Part shown: positions 1 to 6,352 of the stretch, piece by piece
Numbering within the stretch: the stretch's first letter is position 1
Layout: every line of letters begins with the position of its first letter
Assembly: GCA_938008435.1 (NCBI GenBank)
Contig: CALLKK010000014.1
Span: 1 to 8,249, forward strand
Reading direction: 5' to 3'
Origin: an uncultured Steroidobacter sp.
GTDB lineage: Bacteria > Pseudomonadota > Gammaproteobacteria > Steroidobacterales > Steroidobacteraceae
DNA length: 8,249 nt
Notes under the pieces: generated by a model
Seen by the model: the letters and a program-made list of their open reading frames with translations, nothing else
Told to the model about the DNA's origin: nothing
The model's database searches: none
Program-made: the position numbers and the translations under genes

Positions 1-1021
1 CGCGCTGCGTAAGCTCATCAGCGCCACGCTCAAGCTCGGCGAGCCGAAGAAACCCTCGCAGGAACCGCCGCAGATCAAGCTGCTCGGACGCTCGCCTGCG
101 ATGGAGCGCCTGCGCGAGCTCATCGATCGCGTCGCTCGCAGCCAGGCGCCCGTGCATATCTGCGGCGAATCGGGAACGGGCAAGGAGCTTGTTGCGCAAT
201 TGATTCACAGCGCCGGCGCACGCCGCGACGGACCGTTCGTGCCGGTGAACTGCGGCGCGATCCCTACCGAGCTCATGGAAAGCGAGCTCTTCGGCCACAA
301 GAAGGGCAGCTTCACGGGCGCCGTCGCAGACAAACAAGGCCTCATTCAAGCCGCTGAAGGCGGCACCTTGTTCTTGGATGAGATCGCGGACCTGCCGCTG
401 CACATGCAGGTCAAGTTGCTGCGCGTCATTCAAGAGAAGTGCGTGCGACCGGTCGGCGAATCGCGAGAGTTTCCCATCGACGTGCGCATTTTGTCGGCGA
501 CTCACAAAGACCTCGCCGCGCTCGTCGCGGAAGGCAAGTTCCGCGAAGACCTCTACTATCGCGTGAACGTGATCGAAATTCGCGTGCCGCCGCTGCGCGA
601 GCGACTCGAAGACATCGAAGAGCTCGTCGATGTGATCCTCGCGCGCCTCAGCCAAGACATGGGCAACAGCCGCGTGCAAGTCACCGATGCGGCGTTGGCG
701 GCGCTCAAGAAGTATCACTTCCCCGGCAACGTGCGCGAGCTCGAGAACATCCTCGAACGCGCCGCCACGCTTTGCAGCGGCGGAATGATCGACGTGGGCG
801 ACTTGCAGCTTCGTCCAGCGAAACCGCAGACGGCTGAGGTTGCGCTCACTGCGACGTTGCCGCCCGGCGAGAAACTCGGCGATGCGCTCGAAGACATCGA
901 GCGCGATGCGATCCTGCGCGCGCTCGAGCAGACGCGCTACAACAAGACGAAAGCCGCCGCACTGCTCGGCATGACATTCCGCTCGCTGCGGTATCGCATC
1001 AAGAAGCTCGGCATCGAATAG
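1..1021 (+). CDS. pilR: PilR, sigma-54-dependent response regulator of pilin expression (5' end outside window)
   Basis: Activator of the NtrC family that receives phosphate from PilS and remodels sigma-54 RNA polymerase at the pilA promoter. The reading frame is open from base 2, so the gene enters from the left; the ATG at 101 is internal. The first ~25 visible residues look like the end of the receiver domain and the linker. Counting from that ATG, the AAA+ domain shows Walker A GESGTGKE (22-29), the sigma-54 contact loop as GSFTGA (69-74), Walker B GTLFLDE (88-94), the arginine-rich VPPLRER segment, and sensor II FPGNVRELEN. The C-terminal ~45 residues form a Fis-type helix-turn-helix ending in RSLRYRIKKLGIE, very close to what I recall of Pseudomonas PilR. 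GSFTGA instead of GAFTGA is, from memory, normal for PilR. The missing part should hold the phospho-acceptor Asp. The gene lies directly upstream of a sigma-54 promoter and pilA, which supports the name over other NtrC relatives. Confidence 0.95.
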   Translation, partial: ALRKLISATLKLGEPKKPSQEPPQIKLLGRSPAMERLRELIDRVARSQAPVHICGESGTGKELVAQLIHSAGARRDGPFVPVNCGAIPTELMESELFGHKKGSFTGAVADKQGLIQAAEGGTLFLDEIADLPLHMQVKLLRVIQEKCVRPVGESREFPIDVRILSATHKDLAALVAEGKFREDLYYRVNVIEIRVPPLRERLEDIEELVDVILARLSQDMGNSRVQVTDAALAALKKYHFPGNVRELENILERAATLCSGGMIDVGDLQLRPAKPQTAEVALTATLPPGEKLGDALEDIERDAILRALEQTRYNKTKAAALLGMTFRSLRYRIKKLGIE

Positions 1022-1037
1022 CTCATTACCTGCCCAA

Positions 1038-1059
1038 AGCGGACGTTTCACTGTCCGCT
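1038..1059 (+). other. Inverted repeat just after pilR (weak terminator or operator)
   Basis: Arms AGCGGAC (1038-1044) and GTCCGCT (1053-1059) are perfectly complementary across an 8-base loop, 16 bases after the pilR stop. There is no T-tract afterwards, so intrinsic termination would be inefficient. The right arm overlaps two CTGTC words that may belong to the PilR site cluster, so it could be an operator instead. Confidence 0.35.
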
Positions 1060-1107
1060 GTCTGCGCGCTGCGTCGGGAAGTGACACTTCGTGTCAGTCA
1101 CTGACAC
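1051..1107 (+). promoter_or_regulatory. Cluster of C/GTGTC words, candidate PilR enhancer sites for pilA
   Basis: Five matches to C/GTGTC, the core I recall for Pseudomonas aeruginosa PilR sites, lie here: CTGTC at 1051-1055 and 1058-1062, GTGTC at 1091-1095, and the reverse complement GACAC at 1083-1087 and 1103-1107. The last three form two overlapping palindromes: TGACAC-TTC-GTGTCA (1082-1096) and GTGTCAG-TCA-CTGACAC (1091-1107). A further GTGTC lies at 1147-1151. With the start point expected near 1234, the cluster sits at about -183 to -127, a usual distance for an NtrC-family activator that loops to sigma-54 polymerase. PilR as the binder is inferred from motif and context. Confidence 0.65.
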
Positions 1108-1207
1108 GTTTGGCCCGATTCCGTCGCTCCGCGGAAACTTAACAATGTGTCGTGCTTCGCAGCACAGCGCTTGCAGCAACAGTAACTTACGCCCCGCAAC
1201 GGTCAGC

Positions 1208-1223
1208 TGGCACACCAATTGCT
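1208..1223 (+). promoter_or_regulatory. Sigma-54 (-24/-12) promoter of pilA
   Basis: The sequence TGGCAC-N5-TTGCT matches the sigma-54 consensus at every conserved base, with the invariant GG (1209-1210) and GC (1221-1222) exactly 10 bases apart. Transcription should start near 1234 and give a leader of about 57 bases. A TTG codon at 1219 that would lengthen the pilA frame lies inside this element, upstream of the predicted start point, so it cannot be the pilin start from this transcript. Confidence 0.93.
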
Positions 1224-1279
1224 GCCTTCGCCGTGCCGGCCGACAGAGCCGCAGAACTTGGAAAGTTGGAAGTCCCCTC

Positions 1280-1284
1280 AGGAG
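1280..1284 (+). promoter_or_regulatory. Ribosome binding site of pilA
   Basis: AGGAG lies 6 bases before the ATG at 1291. This strong site fixes the pilin start and gives the expected 8-residue leader. Confidence 0.88.
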
Positions 1285-1290
1285 ATACTC

Positions 1291-1815
1291 ATGACGAAGT
1301 CAGTGCAAAAGGGTTTCACCCTTATCGAGTTGATGATCGTGGTCGCGATCATCGGCATCTTGGCGGCCATCGCCATCCCGGCTTATCAGGACTACACGAT
1401 TCGCTCGCAGGTGACGGAAGGTCTGAACCTGGCGTCGGACCTGAAGGCGAGCGTTGCTGAAATCTATGCGCAACGCGGCGACTTCACTGGCATCAGCTCG
1501 GGCCAACTCGGCTTGCCGGAGGCCGCGTACAAGAGCGGCAAGTACGTCTCGGAGATCGAGGTCAGCGACGGCGTCATCACGATCACGTACGGTCTGCAGG
1601 CGAACAACAAGATCAGCAACACCGGCAGCAATCAGCTGTCGCTGGTCCCGGGCACGAATCAGAATGACGACGTCATCTGGGTGTGCGGCAAGGCATCTAC
1701 GCCCACCGGCGCGACGCTGGCGACGAGCGAGAACGCAATCACGAACGTGCCCGACAAGTATCTCCCGGCCTCCTGCCGCCAAGGCTTTGGCGATACTGGC
1801 GGCGACGGCGACTAA
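1291..1815 (+). CDS. pilA: PilA, type IVa major pilin (prepilin)
   Basis: Structural subunit of the type IV pilus, made as an inner-membrane precursor of 174 residues. The leader MTKSVQKG (1-8) ends in the Gly cut by the PilD prepilin peptidase. The mature chain begins with Phe, which PilD normally N-methylates, and has the conserved Glu5 in FTLIELMIVVAIIGILAAIAIP, the hydrophobic assembly helix that continues through YQDYTIRSQV. A pair of cysteines, Cys132 and Cys162, should close the C-terminal disulfide loop (D-region); the span between them holds a Ser/Thr/Pro-rich run beginning STPTG (136-140). After the loop comes a Gly/Asp-rich tail ending DTGGDGD. The start is set by a strong ribosome binding site and by the leader length. 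Upstream lie a perfect sigma-54 promoter and pilR, and a strong terminator follows. Pilus major subunit is much more likely than a minor pilin, given the promoter and terminator. Confidence 0.95.
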   Translation: MTKSVQKGFTLIELMIVVAIIGILAAIAIPAYQDYTIRSQVTEGLNLASDLKASVAEIYAQRGDFTGISSGQLGLPEAAYKSGKYVSEIEVSDGVITITYGLQANNKISNTGSNQLSLVPGTNQNDDVIWVCGKASTPTGATLATSENAITNVPDKYLPASCRQGFGDTGGDGD

Positions 1816-1843
1816 GCCGCTAAGCTAGACGCAATGCCAGATA

Positions 1844-1876
1844 GATGCCCCTCTTATATAGAGGGGCATCTTTTTT
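1844..1876 (+). terminator. Rho-independent terminator of pilA
   Basis: Arms GATGCCCCTC (1844-1853) and GAGGGGCATC (1861-1870) pair perfectly for 10 bp, extendable by one T-A pair, around a short AT-rich loop. Six T residues follow at 1871-1876. It lies 28 bases after the pilA stop and should end most pilA transcripts. Confidence 0.93.
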
Positions 1877-1901
1877 GAGGGGGCATCAATTCTTGGATGC
1901 C
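1877..1901 (+). repeat. Repeat of the terminator right arm plus a complementary segment
   Basis: GAGGGGGCATC at 1877-1887 copies the terminator right arm with one extra G. It could pair with the left arm at 1844-1853, enclosing the T-tract. It could also pair through GGCATC (1882-1887) with GATGCC (1896-1901). The copies are plain to see; a regulatory role is only a possibility. Confidence 0.55.
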
Positions 1902-1942
1902 GACAAGACAGAAGAAGATCCAGGCCGAATGGATTCCGCTGC

Positions 1943-3508
1943 ATGAACAAGACCGCCCTCATCGCTGGCGCAGGGCCTGCAGGACTCACCGCCGCGCTCG
2001 AGCTCTTACGTCACACAGACGTCAAGCCCATCGTTATCGAGGCCGACGCTCAAGTCGGCGGCATTTCGAAGACGATCAACTATCGCGGCAATCGGATGGA
2101 CCTGGGCGGGCACCGCTTCTTTTCCAAGTCCGACTGGGTCATGGACTGGTGGCAAACCATCCTGCCCGTACAAGCCGACACGCAAGCGGAATCGCTGACC
2201 TATCACGGACAAACTCGCTCCTTCGCACCCACGCATACAAGCGCACACCCAGACGATGTGATGCTGGTGAGGCCACGCCTCTCGCGCATCTACTATCGCC
2301 GCAGATTCTTCGACTATCCGCTGCGTCTTTCGCGGCAGACGTTTGCGAATCTGGGCCCGGTTTATACGGCACAGATTGGACTGAGCTACGCCCTGGCCCG
2401 CCTCGCTCCTCGCAAGCCGGAGCGTTCTTTGGCGGACTTTCTGCACAACCGTTTCGGCGACAAGCTCTACCGCACATTCTTCAAGGACTACACCGAAAAG
2501 GTATGGGGCGTGAGCTGCGATGAGATCTCGGCGGAATGGGGCGCCCAGCGCATCAAGGGACTCTCGATCTCGCGCGCCGTGATTCACGCGCTGCGCCGGC
2601 CGTTCCAAACAGAAGGCACACGGCAGAAGGGCGTCGAGACAAGTCTGATCGAACGCTTTCTCTATCCCAAATTCGGCCCCGGCCAGATGTGGGAAAAAGT
2701 CGCGGACGAGGTAATAAAGCGCGGTGGAGAGCTGCACCTGCGACAACGCGTTGTCGCGATCGAGCGTAACAACGACAGAGTCCTGTCGGCGACGGTGCAG
2801 GATGAAAACGGCGCGCGACGAACGATTCCCTGCGATTACTTCCTGTCGTCTATGCCGGTTAAGGATCTCGTGCGCCAACTGCAAGCGCCGGACGCGGAAG
2901 TGGAACGCGTTGCAAGCGCACTTCCGTATCGCGACTTCATGACTGCAGGGCTGTTGGTCCGACGTATGAAACCCACTCGGACGGCCGGTGCGCTCACTGC
3001 CAACGGCATGCCCGCAGATAACTGGATCTACGTGCAGGAACCTGACGTGAAGCTCGGTCGCCTGCAGATCTTCAACAACTGGAGCCCTGCGCTGGTAGCC
3101 GATCCGAACACCATTTGGCTTGGCCTCGAATACTTCTGCAACGAGGGCGACGACTTGTGGTCGATGACCGACCCGGCGTTCCTCGAGTTTGCAGCGAGCG
3201 AACTGGAAAAGATTGGGCTCATCGATCGTGCGGACGTCATTGACGGCACCGTTGTCCGCGTGCCCAAGGCCTACCCAGCCTATTTCGGGGAGTATCAGAA
3301 CATCGGCCGCGTCCGCGCCTGGCTCGACGGCCTGACGAATCTCTTTCCGATAGGCCGCAACGGCATGCACTGCTACAACAACCAGGACCATTCGATGCTC
3401 GCCGCCAAAGAGGCCGTAACGTGTATTGCGACGGGCAGCAGCGACAAGGGCGCGCTGTGGGCAGTCAACAGCGAAGCCGAGTACCACGAGACCAAAGCTG
3501 CGGCCTAA
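1943..3508 (+). CDS. FAD-dependent oxidoreductase, UDP-galactopyranose mutase/amine oxidase-like
   Basis: A 521-residue soluble flavoprotein. The N-terminal Rossmann fold shows GAGPAG (9-14), an acidic residue after the second strand (IEAD, 32-35), then GGIS (39-42) and RMDLGGHRFF (51-60), typical of flavoproteins related to protoporphyrinogen oxidase, amine oxidases and UDP-galactopyranose mutase. Other strongly patterned segments are RPRLSRIYYRRRFFDYPL (110-127), FFKDYTEKVWGV (179-190), FGPGQMWE (244-251) and a C-terminal FAD-contact region GRNGMHCYNNQDHSML (471-486). These match a widespread, poorly characterised bacterial group often found near sugar and envelope genes. The reaction and substrate cannot be told from sequence. 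The ATG at 1943 has only a weak GGA upstream (1931-1933), but it places the dinucleotide-binding motif at the usual distance from the N-terminus. It leads a three-gene run and is followed after 9 bases by a membrane protein gene. No clear promoter is seen between the pilA terminator and this start. Confidence 0.85.
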   Translation: MNKTALIAGAGPAGLTAALELLRHTDVKPIVIEADAQVGGISKTINYRGNRMDLGGHRFFSKSDWVMDWWQTILPVQADTQAESLTYHGQTRSFAPTHTSAHPDDVMLVRPRLSRIYYRRRFFDYPLRLSRQTFANLGPVYTAQIGLSYALARLAPRKPERSLADFLHNRFGDKLYRTFFKDYTEKVWGVSCDEISAEWGAQRIKGLSISRAVIHALRRPFQTEGTRQKGVETSLIERFLYPKFGPGQMWEKVADEVIKRGGELHLRQRVVAIERNNDRVLSATVQDENGARRTIPCDYFLSSMPVKDLVRQLQAPDAEVERVASALPYRDFMTAGLLVRRMKPTRTAGALTANGMPADNWIYVQEPDVKLGRLQIFNNWSPALVADPNTIWLGLEYFCNEGDDLWSMTDPAFLEFAASELEKIGLIDRADVIDGTVVRVPKAYPAYFGEYQNIGRVRAWLDGLTNLFPIGRNGMHCYNNQDHSMLAAKEAVTCIATGSSDKGALWAVNSEAEYHETKAAA

Positions 3509-3512
3509 GGGA
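3507..3512 (+). promoter_or_regulatory. Ribosome binding site for the GTG-started membrane protein
   Basis: AAGGGA overlaps the stop codon of the flavoprotein gene and lies 5 bases before the GTG at 3518. This supports the GTG start and suggests translational coupling of the two genes. A later ATG at 3569 would remove part of the first membrane segment. Confidence 0.65.
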
Positions 3513-3517
3513 CTGTC

Positions 3518-5362
3518 GTGCACGCAGCTACACTGCGACAGAATCAGGCGTTACAGATACTCCCTGTGATGCTCGTCATCGTCGGGATGTGCCTGCTCGT
3601 GCATCCCTATGCGGGCCTGATCCACGACTCGCGGTTATATACGTTGCAGGCGCTCAATCACCTGCACCCTGAGCTCTTTGGCAACGACGTCTTTCTGAAG
3701 TACGGCTCGCAGGACGACTACACAGTCTTCTCTCGCTTGTATGCCGGCGTCATCGCGCTATTCGATGTGGAACCCGCCGCAAAGGCCATTACGTTCACGA
3801 GCGTCGTTGCCTTGTTGCTCTCTTTCGCGAAGTTGGCTCGGACGTTGATGCCGGCACGGCTTGCGTGGCTCGCAATCGGACTCTTTGTAATCGTGCCGGG
3901 ATTCTATGGCGAAGGACTCGTTTTCGCGGTTATCGAGGAGTTCGTAACCCCCCGAATGCTCGCCGAAAGCCTAGTACTGCTCTCGGTCATAACGTGGCTC
4001 AAGGAAAAGCGCTTCATTGCTACAACTTTGTTGCTTGCAGCCCTTCTCGTTCACCCCATTATGGCGTTCCCCGGCATGGTGCTCTTGTTCGTGCTCGGGT
4101 GGGGACTGCCGCACTGGCGTCGCTTGCTAGCACTCACCCTTATCGGACTTGTGATCGCGTCGTTCGCGCTGGGGGGTTGGATACCAATACACCCTCTGCA
4201 ATTCGACGACGCATGGCGACGCGTTGCGCACTGGGCTCACCACTTGCTCTTGTCAAAGTGGACCATCAGTGACTGGGCTCGCGTCGCGTCGATATTCGTT
4301 ACCTTGGGATTCGCCGTGCACTTAGCACCATCCCCGGCGCGTCGGCTCGCGCTTGCAACGCTGATCACTTGCTGCCTGCTTCTGCTGCTTGCATGGATTG
4401 GCGGTGATCTGCTGGATATCGCATTGGTCGTACAGGGCCAAGCCTGGCGCTGCCTTTGGATTGCCACGACACTTGCGGTATTGCTCCTTCCCCTGGTTGT
4501 CGCGCGATGCTGGGAAGGGTCCGCTCTGCAACGCTCCAGCGCGCTGCTTCTGATTGGCAGCTGGGTTCTGCAACATCAGAGCTTGGGACTGCTGTTCACA
4601 GCTTTAGCGCTCATCGCGATCCTGTTAAGCGAGCGCTCGGTTCCAGATCGGGTAGCACGCCTCGCCGAGCCGTCGGCTTGGATGCTTCTTGGAGCCATAC
4701 TCGTCTGCATCATCTCCGTCGAATGGACGGATCGCATCGCCAAGGTCGCCGACGGCACCTATGCAGCGTCCTGGTTCGAAGCGCTGCGACTCATCTGCGA
4801 TGATCGGATCGCACCAGCAGCCGTACTCATCTGCGCGTGGTTCTTGTCTGGGCGGATCCGCTCCCTGCGCCAAGCGGGAATATTGACGGCGTGTGCCGCG
4901 GTACCAACTGCCCTTGTTCTTGGTCCCGCAGCACATGCATTGGAACGCGAGTATTATCCACAAGAGGCGCGCGATGCTTTTGCATCGTGGCGCGAGGTGA
5001 TCCCTCCCGGCACTGACGTGCTCTGGGCAATACGTTTCATTCCCGAGAGCGACCCTGTTGGAGCGTGGCTGTTGCTGGAGCGTCCCAGCTATTACTCATC
5101 CGTCCAATACAACAGTGGCCTGTTCTCGCGCGAAGCGGCTATGGAGCTCATCAAACGCTACAACTCGATACCAAGAGCGTTGCCGACCGAGCAGCCGATC
5201 CCAGTCGTTTACCGAGGTGACGCGATTCAAACACCCGTCTGCGCAGACTTGCCGGTCAAACACGTCGTGGCGGAAGTCCGGATCCCCGATGCGGCCTTAA
5301 TTCCCGCTCCTGCGCAGGTGGGGCCGCCTTTCGATCGGTTGCAGCTTCAGATCTGCCCGTAA
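3518..5362 (+). CDS. Polytopic inner-membrane protein, possible GT-C-type glycosyltransferase
   Basis: A 614-residue protein that I cannot assign to a named family. It has roughly a dozen hydrophobic segments, at about residues 12-33, 89-107, 114-131, 148-161, 166-196, 203-223, 255-272, 277-293, 312-330, 341-370, 386-402, 430-445 and 453-471. A polar C-terminal domain of about 140 residues follows (475-614), probably on the periplasmic side. The loop after the first segment carries an acidic HDSRLY motif (36-41) and a further LFGNDVFLKYGSQDD stretch (53-67). An early acidic outer loop, many spans and a C-terminal outer domain are the plan of GT-C transferases that use lipid-phosphate sugars, so that class is my best guess; a flippase or other transporter is possible. 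Other marks are a QGQAWR motif before a membrane segment (306-311) and two cysteines in the tail (575, 613). It starts at GTG with a good ribosome site and is probably co-transcribed with both neighbours. Confidence 0.8.
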   Translation: MHAATLRQNQALQILPVMLVIVGMCLLVHPYAGLIHDSRLYTLQALNHLHPELFGNDVFLKYGSQDDYTVFSRLYAGVIALFDVEPAAKAITFTSVVALLLSFAKLARTLMPARLAWLAIGLFVIVPGFYGEGLVFAVIEEFVTPRMLAESLVLLSVITWLKEKRFIATTLLLAALLVHPIMAFPGMVLLFVLGWGLPHWRRLLALTLIGLVIASFALGGWIPIHPLQFDDAWRRVAHWAHHLLLSKWTISDWARVASIFVTLGFAVHLAPSPARRLALATLITCCLLLLLAWIGGDLLDIALVVQGQAWRCLWIATTLAVLLLPLVVARCWEGSALQRSSALLLIGSWVLQHQSLGLLFTALALIAILLSERSVPDRVARLAEPSAWMLLGAILVCIISVEWTDRIAKVADGTYAASWFEALRLICDDRIAPAAVLICAWFLSGRIRSLRQAGILTACAAVPTALVLGPAAHALEREYYPQEARDAFASWREVIPPGTDVLWAIRFIPESDPVGAWLLLERPSYYSSVQYNSGLFSREAAMELIKRYNSIPRALPTEQPIPVVYRGDAIQTPVCADLPVKHVVAEVRIPDAALIPAPAQVGPPFDRLQLQICP

Positions 5363-5379
5363 CGAGAGCGCCTGCAACT

Positions 5380-6159
5380 ATGCCGCTTCAAACACCCGGC
5401 CGTGAAAGTGCAATTGAACAGCAGGCGATTGAAGCTAGTGAAGCGCGCCGCTCGCACCTCGACGTGACGGCACCTCAGAACATCCTGTCACGTGATCGCG
5501 GCATGACTAACCGCCTGCGGATCGCCAAGATGCTGGCTGCGGCTGTTTTCTGTGGCGGCTTGTTGCTTGCACTCGGCCACGGTGCGGCCGAGTGGTTGAG
5601 CAAGATATCCGAGGCTATCCGGTCGACGGGACCAGCTCTATTCTTCCTCGCGATGGCCGTGCTACCCGCGATCGGCGCACCGATCACTCTTTTCACGCTG
5701 ACGGTCGGGGCGTTATTCGGCCCGCAGCTCGGATTGCCGCTCGTGCTGGCGCTGTCGCTTGTAGCGATTGCAGCGAACATGGCCCTCGGATACGGCCTTG
5801 CCCGGTACGCCTTGCATCCGCTCGTGGTGCGCGTCGTACGGCATTTCGGCTACGAGCCCCCGAAAGTCGACCCGGACAACGTCACCTCCCTGGTGGTACT
5901 CCTGCGCGTCACGCCGGGCATCCCGTTCCCCCTCCAGAACTGCCTTCTGGGTCTTGCCGCCGTTCCCTTCGGGCCGTACCTGGTGGCGTCGTGCCTGACT
6001 GTCTTGCCGCTCAATGCTGCGATCATCTTTTTCGGGGAAGCTCTGCTGAACGGCAAAGGACAGGCGGCACTCACCGCCCTGCTCGTGGTGCTCGCGCTCG
6101 TCAGCGCGACCTATTTCGCCCGCCGACAATATGGAAAACGGGCTCGCCAGACTGGGTGA
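5380..6159 (+). CDS. TVP38/TMEM64 (VTT/DedA-superfamily) membrane protein
   Basis: A 259-residue membrane protein of the VTT (SNARE-associated Golgi protein) superfamily. Members with known activity move or scramble lipids across membranes, some of them undecaprenyl phosphate or phospholipids; the substrate here is unknown. Membrane segments lie near residues 48-66, 84-97, 101-140, 200-222 and 229-246. The family signature is clear: a re-entrant region PAIGAPITLFTLTVGALFGP (96-115) and the LLRVTPGIPFPLQNCLLGL stretch (174-192), with the conserved Arg and Pro-Phe, followed by FGPYLVAS. The first 41 residues are hydrophilic and atypical; an ATG at 5503 would start the protein just before the first membrane segment. 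Neither start has a strong ribosome site (GAGAG at 5364-5368 serves the first), so the N-terminus is uncertain. The gene begins 17 bases after its neighbour and closes the three-gene cassette. Confidence 0.85.
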   Translation: MPLQTPGRESAIEQQAIEASEARRSHLDVTAPQNILSRDRGMTNRLRIAKMLAAAVFCGGLLLALGHGAAEWLSKISEAIRSTGPALFFLAMAVLPAIGAPITLFTLTVGALFGPQLGLPLVLALSLVAIAANMALGYGLARYALHPLVVRVVRHFGYEPPKVDPDNVTSLVVLLRVTPGIPFPLQNCLLGLAAVPFGPYLVASCLTVLPLNAAIIFFGEALLNGKGQAALTALLVVLALVSATYFARRQYGKRARQTG

Positions 6160-6272
6160 CCCTGCAAAGTGGCCTGGCCATAAGGCGCTGCCTTGGCGGC
6201 CCACCTCCGGGAGCCCCAGGCGGCCGCGGTGACGCCTCCTCAGGCACTCGCCGCCGCCGATTCGGGCGAACA

Positions 6273-6298
6273 CCGGAGGCGCGGCTCCGGCGCCGCGC
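6273..6298 (+). other. Two overlapping, mutually exclusive GC-rich hairpins
   Basis: CCGGAG (6273-6278) pairs perfectly with CTCCGG (6285-6290), and GCGCGGC (6279-6285) pairs perfectly with GCCGCGC (6292-6298). The two stems overlap and cannot form together. A weak pyrimidine run with TTT at 6310-6315 follows about 11 bases later. They may help end the cassette transcript, but there is no proper T-tract. Confidence 0.45.
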
Positions 6299-6335
6299 AG
6301 TTGGCGGCCTCTTTAGCAAAGGGGATACCGGAGTG

Positions 6336-6352
6336 TGACGCCCATCGCGTCA
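6336..6352 (+). promoter_or_regulatory. Operator-like palindrome upstream of pilB
   Basis: TGACGC (6336-6341) and GCGTCA (6347-6352) are perfect inverted arms around CCATC. The outer words GTGAC (6335-6339) and GTCAC (6353-6357) add further symmetry. It lies about 100 bases before the pilB start, where a regulator could bind. No binding protein is identified. Confidence 0.4.

Noticed and set aside
1111..1127. Second sigma-54-like element beginning TGGCCC upstream of pilA
   Set aside because: The GG and the nearest GC are not 10 bases apart, and the flanking consensus is poor.
1219..1290. Upstream TTG start that would extend PilA by 24 residues
   Set aside because: The TTG lies inside the -12 element of the sigma-54 promoter, upstream of the expected transcript start, and would add a non-leader sequence before the canonical 8-residue prepilin leader.
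1855..1860. TATATA as a -10 box for the flavoprotein operon
   Set aside because: It is the loop of the pilA terminator, and no acceptable -35 lies 16-18 bases upstream.
1897..2523. 208-codon + strand frame overlapping the start of the flavoprotein gene
   Set aside because: Composition is Arg/His/Ser-rich without motifs, and it overlaps the better supported frame by nearly 600 bases.
2006..3523. 505-codon open frame on the minus strand opposite the flavoprotein gene
   Set aside because: It mirrors the flavoprotein gene almost exactly, and its translation is rich in Arg, Val, His and Ala with no recognisable motif. Such antisense frames arise from GC-biased codon use. The + strand frame has clear FAD motifs.
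3518..5362. Lower GC content as a sign of recent transfer of the cassette
   Set aside because: Hand counts of single 60-base lines vary from 53% (3961-4020, 4021-4080) to 67% (4621-4680) in this gene, and from 58% (7081-7140) to 68% (7681-7740) in pilB. The ranges overlap too much to support transfer without a full computation.
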